DNA of 64,000 nucleotides from Bacillus sp. FJAT-50079 (GTDB lineage: Bacteria; Bacillota; Bacilli; Bacillales; Bacillaceae_C), in assembly GCF_018343515.1 (NCBI RefSeq), contig NZ_JAGYPD010000001.1, positions 62,001-126,000 on the forward strand, in the 5' to 3' direction. Every line of letters starts with the position of its first letter. Positions within the stretch are counted from its first letter, which is position 1. The translations under genes and the position numbers were made by a program. The notes beneath the pieces were generated by a model that saw nothing but the letters and a program-made list of their open reading frames with translations, was not told where the DNA came from and ran no database searches. This document shows positions 8,409 through 17,291 of this stretch, in pieces.

Positions 8409-10022
8409 TTGTTTGCTGATGATCGGTTTCGCGGGTATGAACCTGCAAATCTGCGCAAAGACTTCATTTCTGGGATTACTGTCGGTATTGTGGCCATTCC
8501 TCTTGGGATGGCTTTTGCCATCGCTTCAGGCGTAAAGCCTGAATATGGAATTTATACGACGATTATCGCAGGTTTGATTGTTGCTTTGCTCGGTGGCTCT
8601 CGCTTCCAAATTGCTGGTCCAACGGGAGCGTTTATTCCTATTTTACTAGCTGTCGTTCTTCAGTATGGATACGAAGATTTATTAATCGCTGGCTTTATGG
8701 CGGGGATTATACTCGTCATCATGGGGTTCTTCAAGCTCGGCAGTCTCATCCACTATATTCCTAGATCGGTAACGATCGGCTTTACAACAGGGATTGCTGT
8801 CATTATTTTTACGGGCCAGCTTGGAAATTTTCTCGGTCTTTCTGAGCTTGAGAAAAAGGAATATTTTCATCAAAATATGCTGGAAATTTTCAAGCATTTT
8901 TCACAATTGAACGGATATAGCATTCTCACCGCTTTAATTGGGCTACTCGTCATTATTGTCGTGACGCGCTATGCACCGCGTGTACCAGTCTTGCTCGTAG
9001 CATTAATTATTCCGACATTGATTGCTGTCTATTTTTATCCGAATAAATTGGATACAATCGGAACCGTTTTTGGTGAAATCCCGCAATCGTTACCGAAATT
9101 TAAGTTTCCTGAAATTACTTTTGGTAAAATAACAGAGCTTTGGTCTGCCGCACTCGTCATTGCTGCACTTGGTGCAATTGAGTCCTTGCTTTCAGCGGTT
9201 GTTGCCGATGGCATGACTGGAAAGAGACATCATTCAAACCGTGAATTATTCGGACAGGGGATCGCCAATATCATTACTCCTCTTTTCGGCGGAATTCCAG
9301 CGACAGGAGCCATCGCGAGAACGGCTACAAATATTCGCTCCGGAGCTGTCAGCCCTTTATCGGGGATTATTCATAGTGTATTTGTATTATTGACCTTACT
9401 ATTATTGGCACCATACGCTTCACATATCCCACTCGCTGCAATGGCTCCACTGCTAATGTTTGTCGCTTGGAACATGAGTGAATATCGAGCATTCGGCCAT
9501 ATTTTAAAAATAAAAACGAGTGACTCGCTCGTGTTACTGACCACTTTTGTATTGACCGTTTTCGTCAATTTAACGGTCGCGGTTCAAGCGGGATTACTGC
9601 TTGCTGTTCTTTCTTTTATAAAAAAGAAAAGCGAATCGCTTCAATTCAATGATCGTAAATTGGATTTAACCGCCCATTTTAATTATCGAACATTCGCGGT
9701 AAAAGGTCCGTTATTTTTCGGGACGGCACAAGCGCTTGAACATTCACTCCATTCGACATTACAACGTGCTCCAAATGCGATTATCCTTAATATGAGTGAA
9801 GTATCAATGATTGATGCGACAGGAGAAGAAAAGCTCGCTTCCTTTATAGCTGGAGTAAAGAAAAACGGCGGGGATGTGCTTATTGCCGGATTGCCAAGTT
9901 GGGGAATCGATTTATTTAAAAAGAGCGGATTATATGAAACACTTGGAAGCACTGCCTTTTTCTTAACTGAAGACCAAGCGATTCAATCACTTACAAGTTT
10001 TAAGCAAACAGCAGGGGATTAG
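8409..10022 (+). CDS. SulP family inorganic anion permease with STAS domain
   Basis: Membrane transporter of the SLC26/SulP family, for sulfate, bicarbonate or another anion. The 537-residue protein has a SulP transmembrane domain (about residues 15-395, with GPTGAFIPILLAVV near residue 70) and a C-terminal STAS domain (about 430-530) that includes the NMSEVSMIDATGEEKL strand-helix. Start is TTG at 8409, supported by GAGGTGAAG six bases upstream; translation from there gives MFADDRFRGYEP. A near-consensus promoter precedes it. It stands alone, with its stop codon inside a terminator hairpin. Its closeness to a sulfur-scavenging locus is suggestive but that locus is on the other strand, so sulfate is not assured. 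Confidence 0.9.
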   Translation: MFADDRFRGYEPANLRKDFISGITVGIVAIPLGMAFAIASGVKPEYGIYTTIIAGLIVALLGGSRFQIAGPTGAFIPILLAVVLQYGYEDLLIAGFMAGIILVIMGFFKLGSLIHYIPRSVTIGFTTGIAVIIFTGQLGNFLGLSELEKKEYFHQNMLEIFKHFSQLNGYSILTALIGLLVIIVVTRYAPRVPVLLVALIIPTLIAVYFYPNKLDTIGTVFGEIPQSLPKFKFPEITFGKITELWSAALVIAALGAIESLLSAVVADGMTGKRHHSNRELFGQGIANIITPLFGGIPATGAIARTATNIRSGAVSPLSGIIHSVFVLLTLLLLAPYASHIPLAAMAPLLMFVAWNMSEYRAFGHILKIKTSDSLVLLTTFVLTVFVNLTVAVQAGLLLAVLSFIKKKSESLQFNDRKLDLTAHFNYRTFAVKGPLFFGTAQALEHSLHSTLQRAPNAIILNMSEVSMIDATGEEKLASFIAGVKKNGGDVLIAGLPSWGIDLFKKSGLYETLGSTAFFLTEDQAIQSLTSFKQTAGD

Positions 10023-10040
10023 AATCCCCTGCTTATTTGT
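10011..10040 (+). terminator. Terminator overlapping the SulP stop codon
   Basis: GCAGGGGATT (10011-10020) pairs perfectly with AATCCCCTGC (10023-10032), leaving a two-base loop as drawn (more in practice), then TTATTTGTTTT. The last codons and the stop of the SulP gene form the left arm, so coding sequence doubles as terminator. Confidence 0.75.
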
Positions 10041-10239
10041 TTTCGCAGGTATGCCATAAATTTAAAAGTTCATTAAATACAGCCACGTTCAAATTTTCCC
10101 TCAATACATGCAATGGACATTTCCATTGAAACATCCTTTCGTACATCGGCCATTGCATTCTCCCCTTTGTCACATCTTACTAGCAACCATTCTTTTAATC
10201 CATTATGATGAAATTATCGTTTAGGAAATGGGGATTGTT

Positions 10240-12381
10240 ATGAAAAGTCTTGCTTCATTTACATACAAATATCGAAAATTAGTCCTTGTCCTTTGGGCTG
10301 TGCTCGTCTTATTTTTTGGATTTTTCGCTTTAAAACTTCCTACCGTTTTGAATGGAGATGGTTTTGAATACGCAGGAACGTATGCGGAAGTTGAAGAAAT
10401 GATGCAATCTGATTTCGAAATTCCTGCTACTTCGATGATTTTGCTTTTTGAAAAGGAGAAAGATGCAACAGATGACAATTTCTCCCTTTTTATAGATGAA
10501 AAATTGGACCATATTGTGAACATCAAACATGTACATTTGTATAGTCCGCCATCTGAGATGAAAGACAATCGCTCGTATGCGATTCTTTCTTATGACGGAC
10601 CTGATGAAAAACGAGTGGAAACGATCAAAGAAATTCGCTCCAATCTCACTGATGAAGCGTCAATTTCCGTTGGTTTAACAGGCGGGGCTGTTATTGCCGA
10701 AGATATGAATAAGGCGTCACAAGATGATTTAGTTCGCGCCGAATTAATCGGAATTCCAATTGCCCTTATCGTGCTTCTCCTTGCATTTCGAGGAATCGTT
10801 GCAGCACTGATCCCGCTCATTACTGGCTTTGTTAGTGTCGTCATCGCAATGGGCCTGCTTTATTTTACCGGACAAAAAATAGATTTATCGATTTTTGTGT
10901 TAAATACGGCACCGATGATTGGGCTTGCATTAGGAATCGATTTCGCGCTCCTATTCGTCAATCGTTTTCGAGAAGAATTAGACCAGCAGGCTGTGAAGGA
11001 TGCGACGGTAAAAACGGTGCTTACATCTGGAAGGGCGATTGTTTTCTCTGGCTTTTGTGTGCTACTTGGTCTCGTTGCGATGCTATTTATTCAAGTCGGG
11101 ATTTTCCAATCGGTCGCATTAGGCGGTGTTGCCGTTGTGTTCACATCAGTACTTGCCGCGGTCACTTTTTTACCGGCATTATTGTCTGTATTAGGTCCGC
11201 ATATTAATAAGTGGACAATTTTAAAAATAAAAGAAAAACGAATAAGCGGCTGGCATCGATTTGCGGCGTTTGTCATGAAGCGTCCAGTCATCATGGCGAT
11301 CGTTGCGACCGGCTTACTTATAATCGGCGCACTTCCGGTTGGAAACATGAAGCTGACCATCCCAGAAGCAGATGCGCTCCCAACTTCTTATGAATCGCGG
11401 ACAACATTTGAAAAGTACGAGGAAACCTTTGCTGATAAGGGAGCGACGACGGTTCCTTTAATCGCAAAAGCAACCGAGGAAATGACCGAAACTGCTTCAC
11501 TTGAAAAATTAGAAGACCTAATTGCTGCGTTAAAGGATGATCCGCTCGTTACTAAGGTCGATTCCGTTCTATCCGCAACAAATATGACAGCCGATGAGCT
11601 TGTGTTCGCCCTTGAAATTCCAGAAATGCGAGCACAGGTAGAACCAGCTTTTGACCAGCTTACGAACGGAGAACGAGCACTTCTGCAAGTTCAATTACAG
11701 GCAGATGGTTCATCAGAAAAAGCGAAAAACTGGGTAAGTGATTGGAATGACAAACAACATGATTTAGATATAAAAGTTGGTGGTTTTTCGAAGTTCCAAC
11801 AAGAAATCTTTGATGAAATTTACGATAAAATTGGATACAGCCTTGCGTTCATTTTAATTTCTACGTACATCGTGCTCTTTTTCGCGTTCAAATCGGTGTT
11901 AATTCCATTAAAGGCCATCATTATGAATGTAATTAGCTTAAGCTGTACATTTGGGATTATCGTCTGGCTATTCCAAGGCGGACATCTCGGCAGCGCCCCA
12001 TCTGATATCGCATTAATGATTCCAATCTTTGCTTTTAGCATCGTCTTTGGACTGAGCATGGACTATGAAGTATTTTTAATTTCACGCATGTATGAAATTT
12101 ATCAAGAAACCGGAGATAATGATCGTTCCACACTTGAAGGATTGATTTCTACAAGTAAAATTATTACATCTGCAGCAGCGATTATGATCGTGATTACGGG
12201 GGCTTTCGCCTTCACCGGCATTGTCCCAGTTCAGCAAATGGGTGCCACGGTCGCATTGGCCATATTTATCGACGCGACGATTGTACGAATGATCCTTGTC
12301 CCTTCACTGATGAAATTGATGGGAGATCTGAATTGGTGGTCGCCGCTTCACAAAAAGAGGAAAGTAATTGCGCGAAATTAG
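10240..12381 (+). CDS. MMPL/RND-family transporter, YdfJ-like
   Basis: Predicted proton-driven exporter of the MMPL family in the cytoplasmic membrane. About 713 residues contain two copies of the RND-type layout: one hydrophobic segment, an extracytoplasmic loop, then a five-helix cluster (about 165-320 and 525-700). Conserved family motifs ALGIDFALLFVNRFREE and the matching FGLSMDYEVFLISRMYE are seen in each half; the Asp residues in these are the proposed proton carriers. I prefer ATG 10240 over 10228 because a GGGG ribosome site fits only the later ATG. It is monocistronic. Substrate unknown; B. subtilis YdfJ is the nearest named protein I recall. Confidence 0.87.
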   Translation: MKSLASFTYKYRKLVLVLWAVLVLFFGFFALKLPTVLNGDGFEYAGTYAEVEEMMQSDFEIPATSMILLFEKEKDATDDNFSLFIDEKLDHIVNIKHVHLYSPPSEMKDNRSYAILSYDGPDEKRVETIKEIRSNLTDEASISVGLTGGAVIAEDMNKASQDDLVRAELIGIPIALIVLLLAFRGIVAALIPLITGFVSVVIAMGLLYFTGQKIDLSIFVLNTAPMIGLALGIDFALLFVNRFREELDQQAVKDATVKTVLTSGRAIVFSGFCVLLGLVAMLFIQVGIFQSVALGGVAVVFTSVLAAVTFLPALLSVLGPHINKWTILKIKEKRISGWHRFAAFVMKRPVIMAIVATGLLIIGALPVGNMKLTIPEADALPTSYESRTTFEKYEETFADKGATTVPLIAKATEEMTETASLEKLEDLIAALKDDPLVTKVDSVLSATNMTADELVFALEIPEMRAQVEPAFDQLTNGERALLQVQLQADGSSEKAKNWVSDWNDKQHDLDIKVGGFSKFQQEIFDEIYDKIGYSLAFILISTYIVLFFAFKSVLIPLKAIIMNVISLSCTFGIIVWLFQGGHLGSAPSDIALMIPIFAFSIVFGLSMDYEVFLISRMYEIYQETGDNDRSTLEGLISTSKIITSAAAIMIVITGAFAFTGIVPVQQMGATVALAIFIDATIVRMILVPSLMKLMGDLNWWSPLHKKRKVIARN

Positions 12382-12385
12382 AAAG

Positions 12386-12456
12386 TTACGCAATTAAGCC
12401 GAAACTTACGCAATTAATTAAAAAGATACGCAATTCTCCCCGCAAGTTACGCAATT
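12386..12456. repeat. Four-copy ~20-bp direct repeat with TTACGCAATT core
   Basis: The core (T/A)TACGCAATT starts at 12386, 12406, 12426 and 12447, that is every 20, 20 and 21 bp, in the 3-prime untranslated region of the MMPL gene. The 9-10 bases between cores vary (AAGCCGAAAC, AATTAAAAAG, CTCCCCGCAAG). A reversed relative, AATTGCGCG, is embedded at 12367-12375 in the end of the coding sequence. Similar in design to the 21-bp arrays at 52047 and 59903. Confidence 0.75.
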
Positions 12457-12493
12457 CCGTTTCTTTACCATTTTTTTGGCGTTATATTTCTAC

Positions 12494-12540
12494 AAAAGAC
12501 AAAGAAGCTATCTCACTTTGAGGCAGCTTTTTGTCTTGTT
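12494..12540. terminator. Terminator between convergent MMPL and monooxygenase genes
   Basis: AAAAGACAAAGAAGCT and AGCTTTTTGTCTT form an imperfect stem around a short loop, with T-rich exits on both strands. It sits between two convergent genes and can serve either. Confidence 0.65.
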
Positions 12541-12556
12541 TTTAACAATTGCGATT

Positions 12557-13747
12557 TTAGGAATATGCCCCCGGTTTTGGATAAGCACCATTAAGGAACC
12601 AGTTCCCTATGTTCTTTTTCTTGTAAGAGACTGGATTGTGCAGTGTGTGCGTGCGTGCATTTCTCCAAAATCGATCGAATCCATTTGACGTTGTCGCAGA
12701 CCTCGCACCCATTACTGCAAAAATACCATTACTCACCTCTAACGCCAATTCTCCTGCAAAAGCATTAGCGGACGAAGTAAGTAATGCACAATTGCCTCTT
12801 TCATTTTCCGTTAATTGATGATCTTTATGCCAAATGCTATCCACTTTTTCATTCGCTTTTTCTACCAAACTAATAGCTGCTTGCAATTTTATATAAAACT
12901 CTCCATAAGAATGCAATATATACGGATCCTCTGATGCTTCCTGTACATTGGATTGAATCCATGGGCGACTTTTATATTTTGTATAATCGCGGGCTGAAGT
13001 GATCGCCCCTTCAGCAATTCCGGCAAATACATTTGCTAATATAATTTGTGAAAGAACTGCCGATAGTTTTGAAAAATGTGATTTATTTTCATATACATAG
13101 TCCAATTGTTCATGAAGCTCCACAGCAACATTATCAAATGTAACTGATCCGCTCTCTGTTTGCCGCTGGCCAATGCCATCCCAATTATGGTGGACTGTCA
13201 CGCCTTTTCGCGGGAGCGGAATCACTGCTGCACCACTAACTGTGTCCGTTACATTTGCTTCTCCTACTTCAGTCACCCATGAAACTAACAAAACATCTGC
13301 GTCCTGTGACCCTGTACTAAACGTTTTTGATCCATTCAATATGAGACGATCACCGTCTTTGCTAGCAATCAATTTCCTCTCTAATGGATTAAAGGCATTT
13401 CCCCAAAACCAATTATTTTTTACCGATTCACTGTAATAGAATGCCTTTTGCTCCTTTGACGATGACATATGCGGGGCAACCAATTGCAAAAAATGATATC
13501 CATATAAATGGGCTACTGACGGATCTACTTTCGCAAACTCTCTGACCAGTCGAAGAACAGTTGACCACTTTTCACCTGCACCACCGTATTCCTTCGGTGT
13601 TAATAAATGTAGCAATCCCGCTTCTCTAATTGCATCTTTTTGTGTCTTCGCAACTCCTCCCTCTTTATCGCGCTTAATCACATCTAATGCAAACCAATCA
13701 TTTAATTCTTTCACCACTTGTAAATAATCTTTCACTGCCACTGTCAT
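12557..13747 (-). CDS. DszC/SfnB-like flavin-dependent monooxygenase (acyl-CoA dehydrogenase fold)
   Basis: Predicted FMNH2-dependent oxygenase that attacks a reduced or organic sulfur atom, freeing sulfur for assimilation. The 396-residue protein has the acyl-CoA dehydrogenase fold but reads like the DszC/SfnB branch: YGGAGEKWSTVLRLVREF near residue 55, the AHLYGYHFL stretch, LNGSKTFSTGSQDADVLLVSW, and HHNWDGIGQRQTESGSVTF. Its ATG overlaps the stop of the upstream permease by four bases, so it is translationally coupled to the ABC importer, which argues that the importer brings in its substrate. Alternatives: thermophilic desulfurisation-type hydroxylase or generic acyl-CoA dehydrogenase; the former fits better. 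Confidence 0.75.
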   Translation of the reverse strand: MTVAVKDYLQVVKELNDWFALDVIKRDKEGGVAKTQKDAIREAGLLHLLTPKEYGGAGEKWSTVLRLVREFAKVDPSVAHLYGYHFLQLVAPHMSSSKEQKAFYYSESVKNNWFWGNAFNPLERKLIASKDGDRLILNGSKTFSTGSQDADVLLVSWVTEVGEANVTDTVSGAAVIPLPRKGVTVHHNWDGIGQRQTESGSVTFDNVAVELHEQLDYVYENKSHFSKLSAVLSQIILANVFAGIAEGAITSARDYTKYKSRPWIQSNVQEASEDPYILHSYGEFYIKLQAAISLVEKANEKVDSIWHKDHQLTENERGNCALLTSSANAFAGELALEVSNGIFAVMGARSATTSNGFDRFWRNARTHTLHNPVSYKKKNIGNWFLNGAYPKPGAYS

Positions 13748-14772
13748 TTCATTTTTCTCCTTTTCTTTGCTAAATACGAATCTAGTAATAAGATGCCAAA
13801 AATTAATATCCCTCTTGCTACGTTTTGCCAGTAATAATTGACACCGGCAATATTAAGTCCATTCGATACGGTAATAAAAATCAATACGCCAATCAATGTT
13901 CCTAAAATATTCGCAGAGCCGCGCTTATGTAAAGTGCTACCGATAAACACGGCTCCAATCGCATCAAGTAAATAATAACGACCGCTTCCAGGCGTAAACG
14001 ACGAAAGAACAGAAGCACCGATCATTCCGGCAAATGAACATATGACAGCACAAACAATAAAAGCATAAATCGTGTATCTTCCAACTGGCACACCTGATAA
14101 AGCGGCCGCTTCTTTTTGAAAACCAAGTGCAAATAAGCGTCTGCCAAAGATCGTCTTTTTCAACAACATATGAGCAATTACCCCAATAACGATGACCAAA
14201 ATAATTGAAAATTTAAAATCGATTCTTCCTCCGCTAGCTGTTGTGATTAGCAAAATACTGCCTTGACCAAGCCACTTGAACAGATCATCCATTCGCGATA
14301 AATAAATTGATTCACCGCCTGTAGTTATAATTTTTTCGACACTTTCTATAATAAACAAGGTTCCGAGTGTGACTAAAAAAGGATTGATTTTAGTAATGAC
14401 AACAAATGCACCGTTAAAAGCACCAACAAGCGCGCCAGCTACAATTCCTAAAAGAAGAGCCGGAATCCAACCAAGCCCCGCTTGCAAACTAATGATTGAA
14501 ACGAGCGCCCCGACATCATAATAAGCAGCAACGGAAAGATCGATACCACCGCTTGCAATAACAAATGTCAGTCCGATCGCAACGAGGGCAAGAATTGCTG
14601 ATTGACTAAGAATATTTGCGATATTAGTCCATCCTACAAAGGATGGAGTGATGATAGAAAAAACAAAAACCAAACCAATGAATGCAAATAGCGTACTGTA
14701 TTGTGACCAGTCTTTTTTCGTTTTCACAAAATTCTTAGCTTGTAACTTACCTTCCAATACCGCCTTATGCAT
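13744..14772 (-). CDS. ABC importer permease, RbsC/Lsr type (second permease)
   Basis: Inner-membrane channel subunit of a carbohydrate-type (CUT2) importer. The 342-residue protein has about eight to ten hydrophobic segments and the BPD_transp_2 motif GIDLSVAAYYDVGALVSII near residue 75. It overlaps both the upstream permease gene (8 bp) and the downstream monooxygenase gene (4 bp). Two different RbsC-like permeases with one double ATPase resembles the LsrACDB arrangement rather than the single-permease ribose system. The sulfur context suggests a sulfur-containing ligand; this is inference. Confidence 0.87.
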   Translation of the reverse strand: MHKAVLEGKLQAKNFVKTKKDWSQYSTLFAFIGLVFVFSIITPSFVGWTNIANILSQSAILALVAIGLTFVIASGGIDLSVAAYYDVGALVSIISLQAGLGWIPALLLGIVAGALVGAFNGAFVVITKINPFLVTLGTLFIIESVEKIITTGGESIYLSRMDDLFKWLGQGSILLITTASGGRIDFKFSIILVIVIGVIAHMLLKKTIFGRRLFALGFQKEAAALSGVPVGRYTIYAFIVCAVICSFAGMIGASVLSSFTPGSGRYYLLDAIGAVFIGSTLHKRGSANILGTLIGVLIFITVSNGLNIAGVNYYWQNVARGILIFGILLLDSYLAKKRRKMK

Positions 14773-15757
14773 AGCTGCTAGCCCTCCTTTGTCTAATTGT
14801 CGTCACAGATACGACTACAAGAATTAATACACCTTTAATCGCATAAATCCAATACGTTGGTACATGAATAAGTGTAAATCCATTCGTGAGCATACCGACA
14901 AAAATAGCACTGACAATCGTACCTGGGATATTCGGAATCGATAGACGCGTAAAAATAGAACTTAATAATCCGGCAAGTAAAATATCCATAAGCATCATAT
15001 CGCCTATACCTGGGACACTGCCAGCAATTCTTGAGGAGACGAGCAAGCTGGCAACCGCCGCTGTTACTCCTGCGATAATATATGTAAAACTAACGATTGC
15101 TTTAATATTAATGCCTGCACTTCTAGCTGCTTCGGTATTTCCACCAACTGCATGAACCCATTGACCTAACTGTGATTTACTAAAAACAAGATGCAAAATG
15201 GTTACTGTGATTGCAAAAATGATAATCGGAACCGGGATACCGAATAATTTTCCATTCGCCACCGCGTTTAAGATCGGATCAGGCACACTGACTGTTGTAT
15301 TCTTAGTCAGCAATAATTCAATCCCTTGAAGTAAATACATCATAACTAATGTCGCAAGTAAGGGAATGATGCCAAATTTAACAACGGTAAACGCATTGAT
15401 GATTCCTACTGCAATACTGCACAAACATGCAATCCCAAAAGCAATAAAGAATGAATGACCTGCTCCAATTAATACGGCAGTAAGCGCCGTATTGAAAGCA
15501 AGGTTATTCGCAATCGATAAATCCATCCCGCCCTTGATCACATCGTTGCCGCCTCCCATTAAGACGGCTGTCAATCCACAGGCAGCGATGCCTAATGCAC
15601 TTGATTGCACTAAAATATTTAAGACGTTTTCTGCAGTAAGAAAAAAAGATGAGCTCAATGAAAAGAATAACGCGACTCCTATAAATGTAATCAACCCACT
15701 GTACTGGAATAGGTCTCTTCCCCGCAGAAATGATTTAGCCAACGCTGCTTGTTGCAT
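14765..15757 (-). CDS. ABC importer permease, RbsC/Lsr type (first permease)
   Basis: Partner of the other RbsC-like permease in the same importer. The 330-residue protein contains repeated hydrophobic segments and a diverged family motif, GGGNDVIKGGMDLSIANNLAFNT split by the N-D-V insertion near residue 68-90, then IINAFTVVKFGIIPLLATL. Its GGAGGGG ribosome site lies inside the end of the ATPase gene, which it overlaps by 23 bp. Overlaps along this operon imply fixed stoichiometric translation. Confidence 0.86.
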   Translation of the reverse strand: MQQAALAKSFLRGRDLFQYSGLITFIGVALFFSLSSSFFLTAENVLNILVQSSALGIAACGLTAVLMGGGNDVIKGGMDLSIANNLAFNTALTAVLIGAGHSFFIAFGIACLCSIAVGIINAFTVVKFGIIPLLATLVMMYLLQGIELLLTKNTTVSVPDPILNAVANGKLFGIPVPIIIFAITVTILHLVFSKSQLGQWVHAVGGNTEAARSAGINIKAIVSFTYIIAGVTAAVASLLVSSRIAGSVPGIGDMMLMDILLAGLLSSIFTRLSIPNIPGTIVSAIFVGMLTNGFTLIHVPTYWIYAIKGVLILVVVSVTTIRQRRASSYA

Positions 15758-17261
15758 GTTTATCCCCTCCCATCAGTGAAATCATCATTTTTTCAGCTGT
15801 CATGTCAATGCCTGATAACTCTTCGGTTACTTCACCGCGGTACATGATGAATGTGCGATCACATAAACCTTCCAGTTCTTGTAGGTCTTGCGAAATGAGT
15901 AGTACAGCTGCCCCTTCTTTCGCCATTTTTCCGATTAACTGATAAATCTCTGCTTTCGCTCCTACATCTACGGCCGAAGTCGGTTGATTTAAAATATATA
16001 ATTTTGCCTCGCTATTTAGCCATTTAGCGATGACTGCTTTTTGCTGGTTTCCTCCACTTAATCCATTTATTTCCTCATCGCTATTAGGTGTCCGAATCGA
16101 TAACTCATTGATGAATGCGTCAGCTGCTGTTTTTTCTTTTGAATTTTTTATCAATCCCAACCGATCGCTTACCCCTCTTAAGTTCGTAAGAGTAATATTT
16201 TCTTTAACAGACATGCTTTTAATAATGCCAAGATTTCGCCGATCTTCCGGTACATAGGCGATCCCTAAGCTCACTGCCTTTTCAGGGCGCAAACGATTAA
16301 CCTCTTTTCCATTGAATACGACCTTCCCATGGGTAATTGCTTTCTGATCAAATAGCGCCTTGCCTACACTCGTATAGCCAGATCCCATTAAACCTGTTAA
16401 ACCAACAATTTCGCCTCGTCTAATATCAAAACTGATATTGCGAAAATCATGCTTATGATGTAAATCCTCGACTGAAAGCAGCGTCTTCCCGTATTCCCAA
16501 TCTTTGTTTGGAAATTGATGCTCTATTTGTTTTCCTGCCACCTTGTATACTAAATCTTCAACTGTCAGTCCAGCAACACTCTCAGTCGCAACCTTTTTTC
16601 CATCACGCAAAACAGTAATACGATCACATAACGCCAATACTTCTTTAAAATAGTGTGAAATATAAATAATAGATAAGCCTCGTTCTTTCAGTTGTTGGAT
16701 GATGGAAAATAACTTTTCCGCCTCTTTTTTTGCTAATACTGCCGTTGGCTCATCAAACACAATCACTTTTGGCTCCTTCATTAATGCACGGCTAATTTGC
16801 AGCAATTGAAGTTCTCCGACCGTTAATTCAGAGATTAGTTTGTTTCCAGGAATCACCGATCCAACTGTATATTCAATAATTTTTTCTGCTTCTTTTTCCA
16901 TCGCTTTACGCCTTGCTAATTTCAAAAATCGAGTAGTCCGTTCATTCCCTAAAAATAAAGTTTGGGCGACTGTGAAGGTTTGTATCATCAGCCTTTCTTG
17001 ATGAATAAATTGCACACCAAGCGTTTCAAGTAGCTTGGGCGTTAATTTTTCCTGTTTTTGTCCATGAATGAAGATTTCCCCACGATCATGTTCATAAAGA
17101 CCGGCTAAAACTTTCATTAAAGTTGATTTCCCCGCCCCATTTTCACCGAGTAAACCGTGAATCTCACCACTCGCCAGCTGAAAATCAACAGCTTGCAATG
17201 CCTTTACTCCCGGGAAACTTTTACTTACAGATTTCATTTCAATTGGCAGTTGGTCTGACAT
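15735..17261 (-). CDS. ABC importer ATPase, RbsA/LsrA type (fused double NBD)
   Basis: Energises the CUT2-type importer. About 508 residues carry two nucleotide-binding domains. The first has Walker A GENGAGKST near residue 38, signature LTVGELQLLQISRAL and Walker B VIVFDEPTAVL. The second has the degenerate P-loop GLTGLMGSGYTSVGKAL and signature LSGGNQQKAVIAKWL, as is normal for RbsA-like proteins. Where most have LDEPT the second half reads LYILNQPTSAVDVGA, with Asp-Glu replaced by Asn-Gln, so that site is probably hydrolytically weak. ATG 17259-17261 is preferred to an upstream GTG because AAGGTGA is well placed for it. Confidence 0.88.
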   Translation of the reverse strand: MSDQLPIEMKSVSKSFPGVKALQAVDFQLASGEIHGLLGENGAGKSTLMKVLAGLYEHDRGEIFIHGQKQEKLTPKLLETLGVQFIHQERLMIQTFTVAQTLFLGNERTTRFLKLARRKAMEKEAEKIIEYTVGSVIPGNKLISELTVGELQLLQISRALMKEPKVIVFDEPTAVLAKKEAEKLFSIIQQLKERGLSIIYISHYFKEVLALCDRITVLRDGKKVATESVAGLTVEDLVYKVAGKQIEHQFPNKDWEYGKTLLSVEDLHHKHDFRNISFDIRRGEIVGLTGLMGSGYTSVGKALFDQKAITHGKVVFNGKEVNRLRPEKAVSLGIAYVPEDRRNLGIIKSMSVKENITLTNLRGVSDRLGLIKNSKEKTAADAFINELSIRTPNSDEEINGLSGGNQQKAVIAKWLNSEAKLYILNQPTSAVDVGAKAEIYQLIGKMAKEGAAVLLISQDLQELEGLCDRTFIMYRGEVTEELSGIDMTAEKMMISLMGGDKHATSSVG

Positions 17262-17291
17262 GAGCTTCACCTTCTTTCTATTAAAAAGTTC

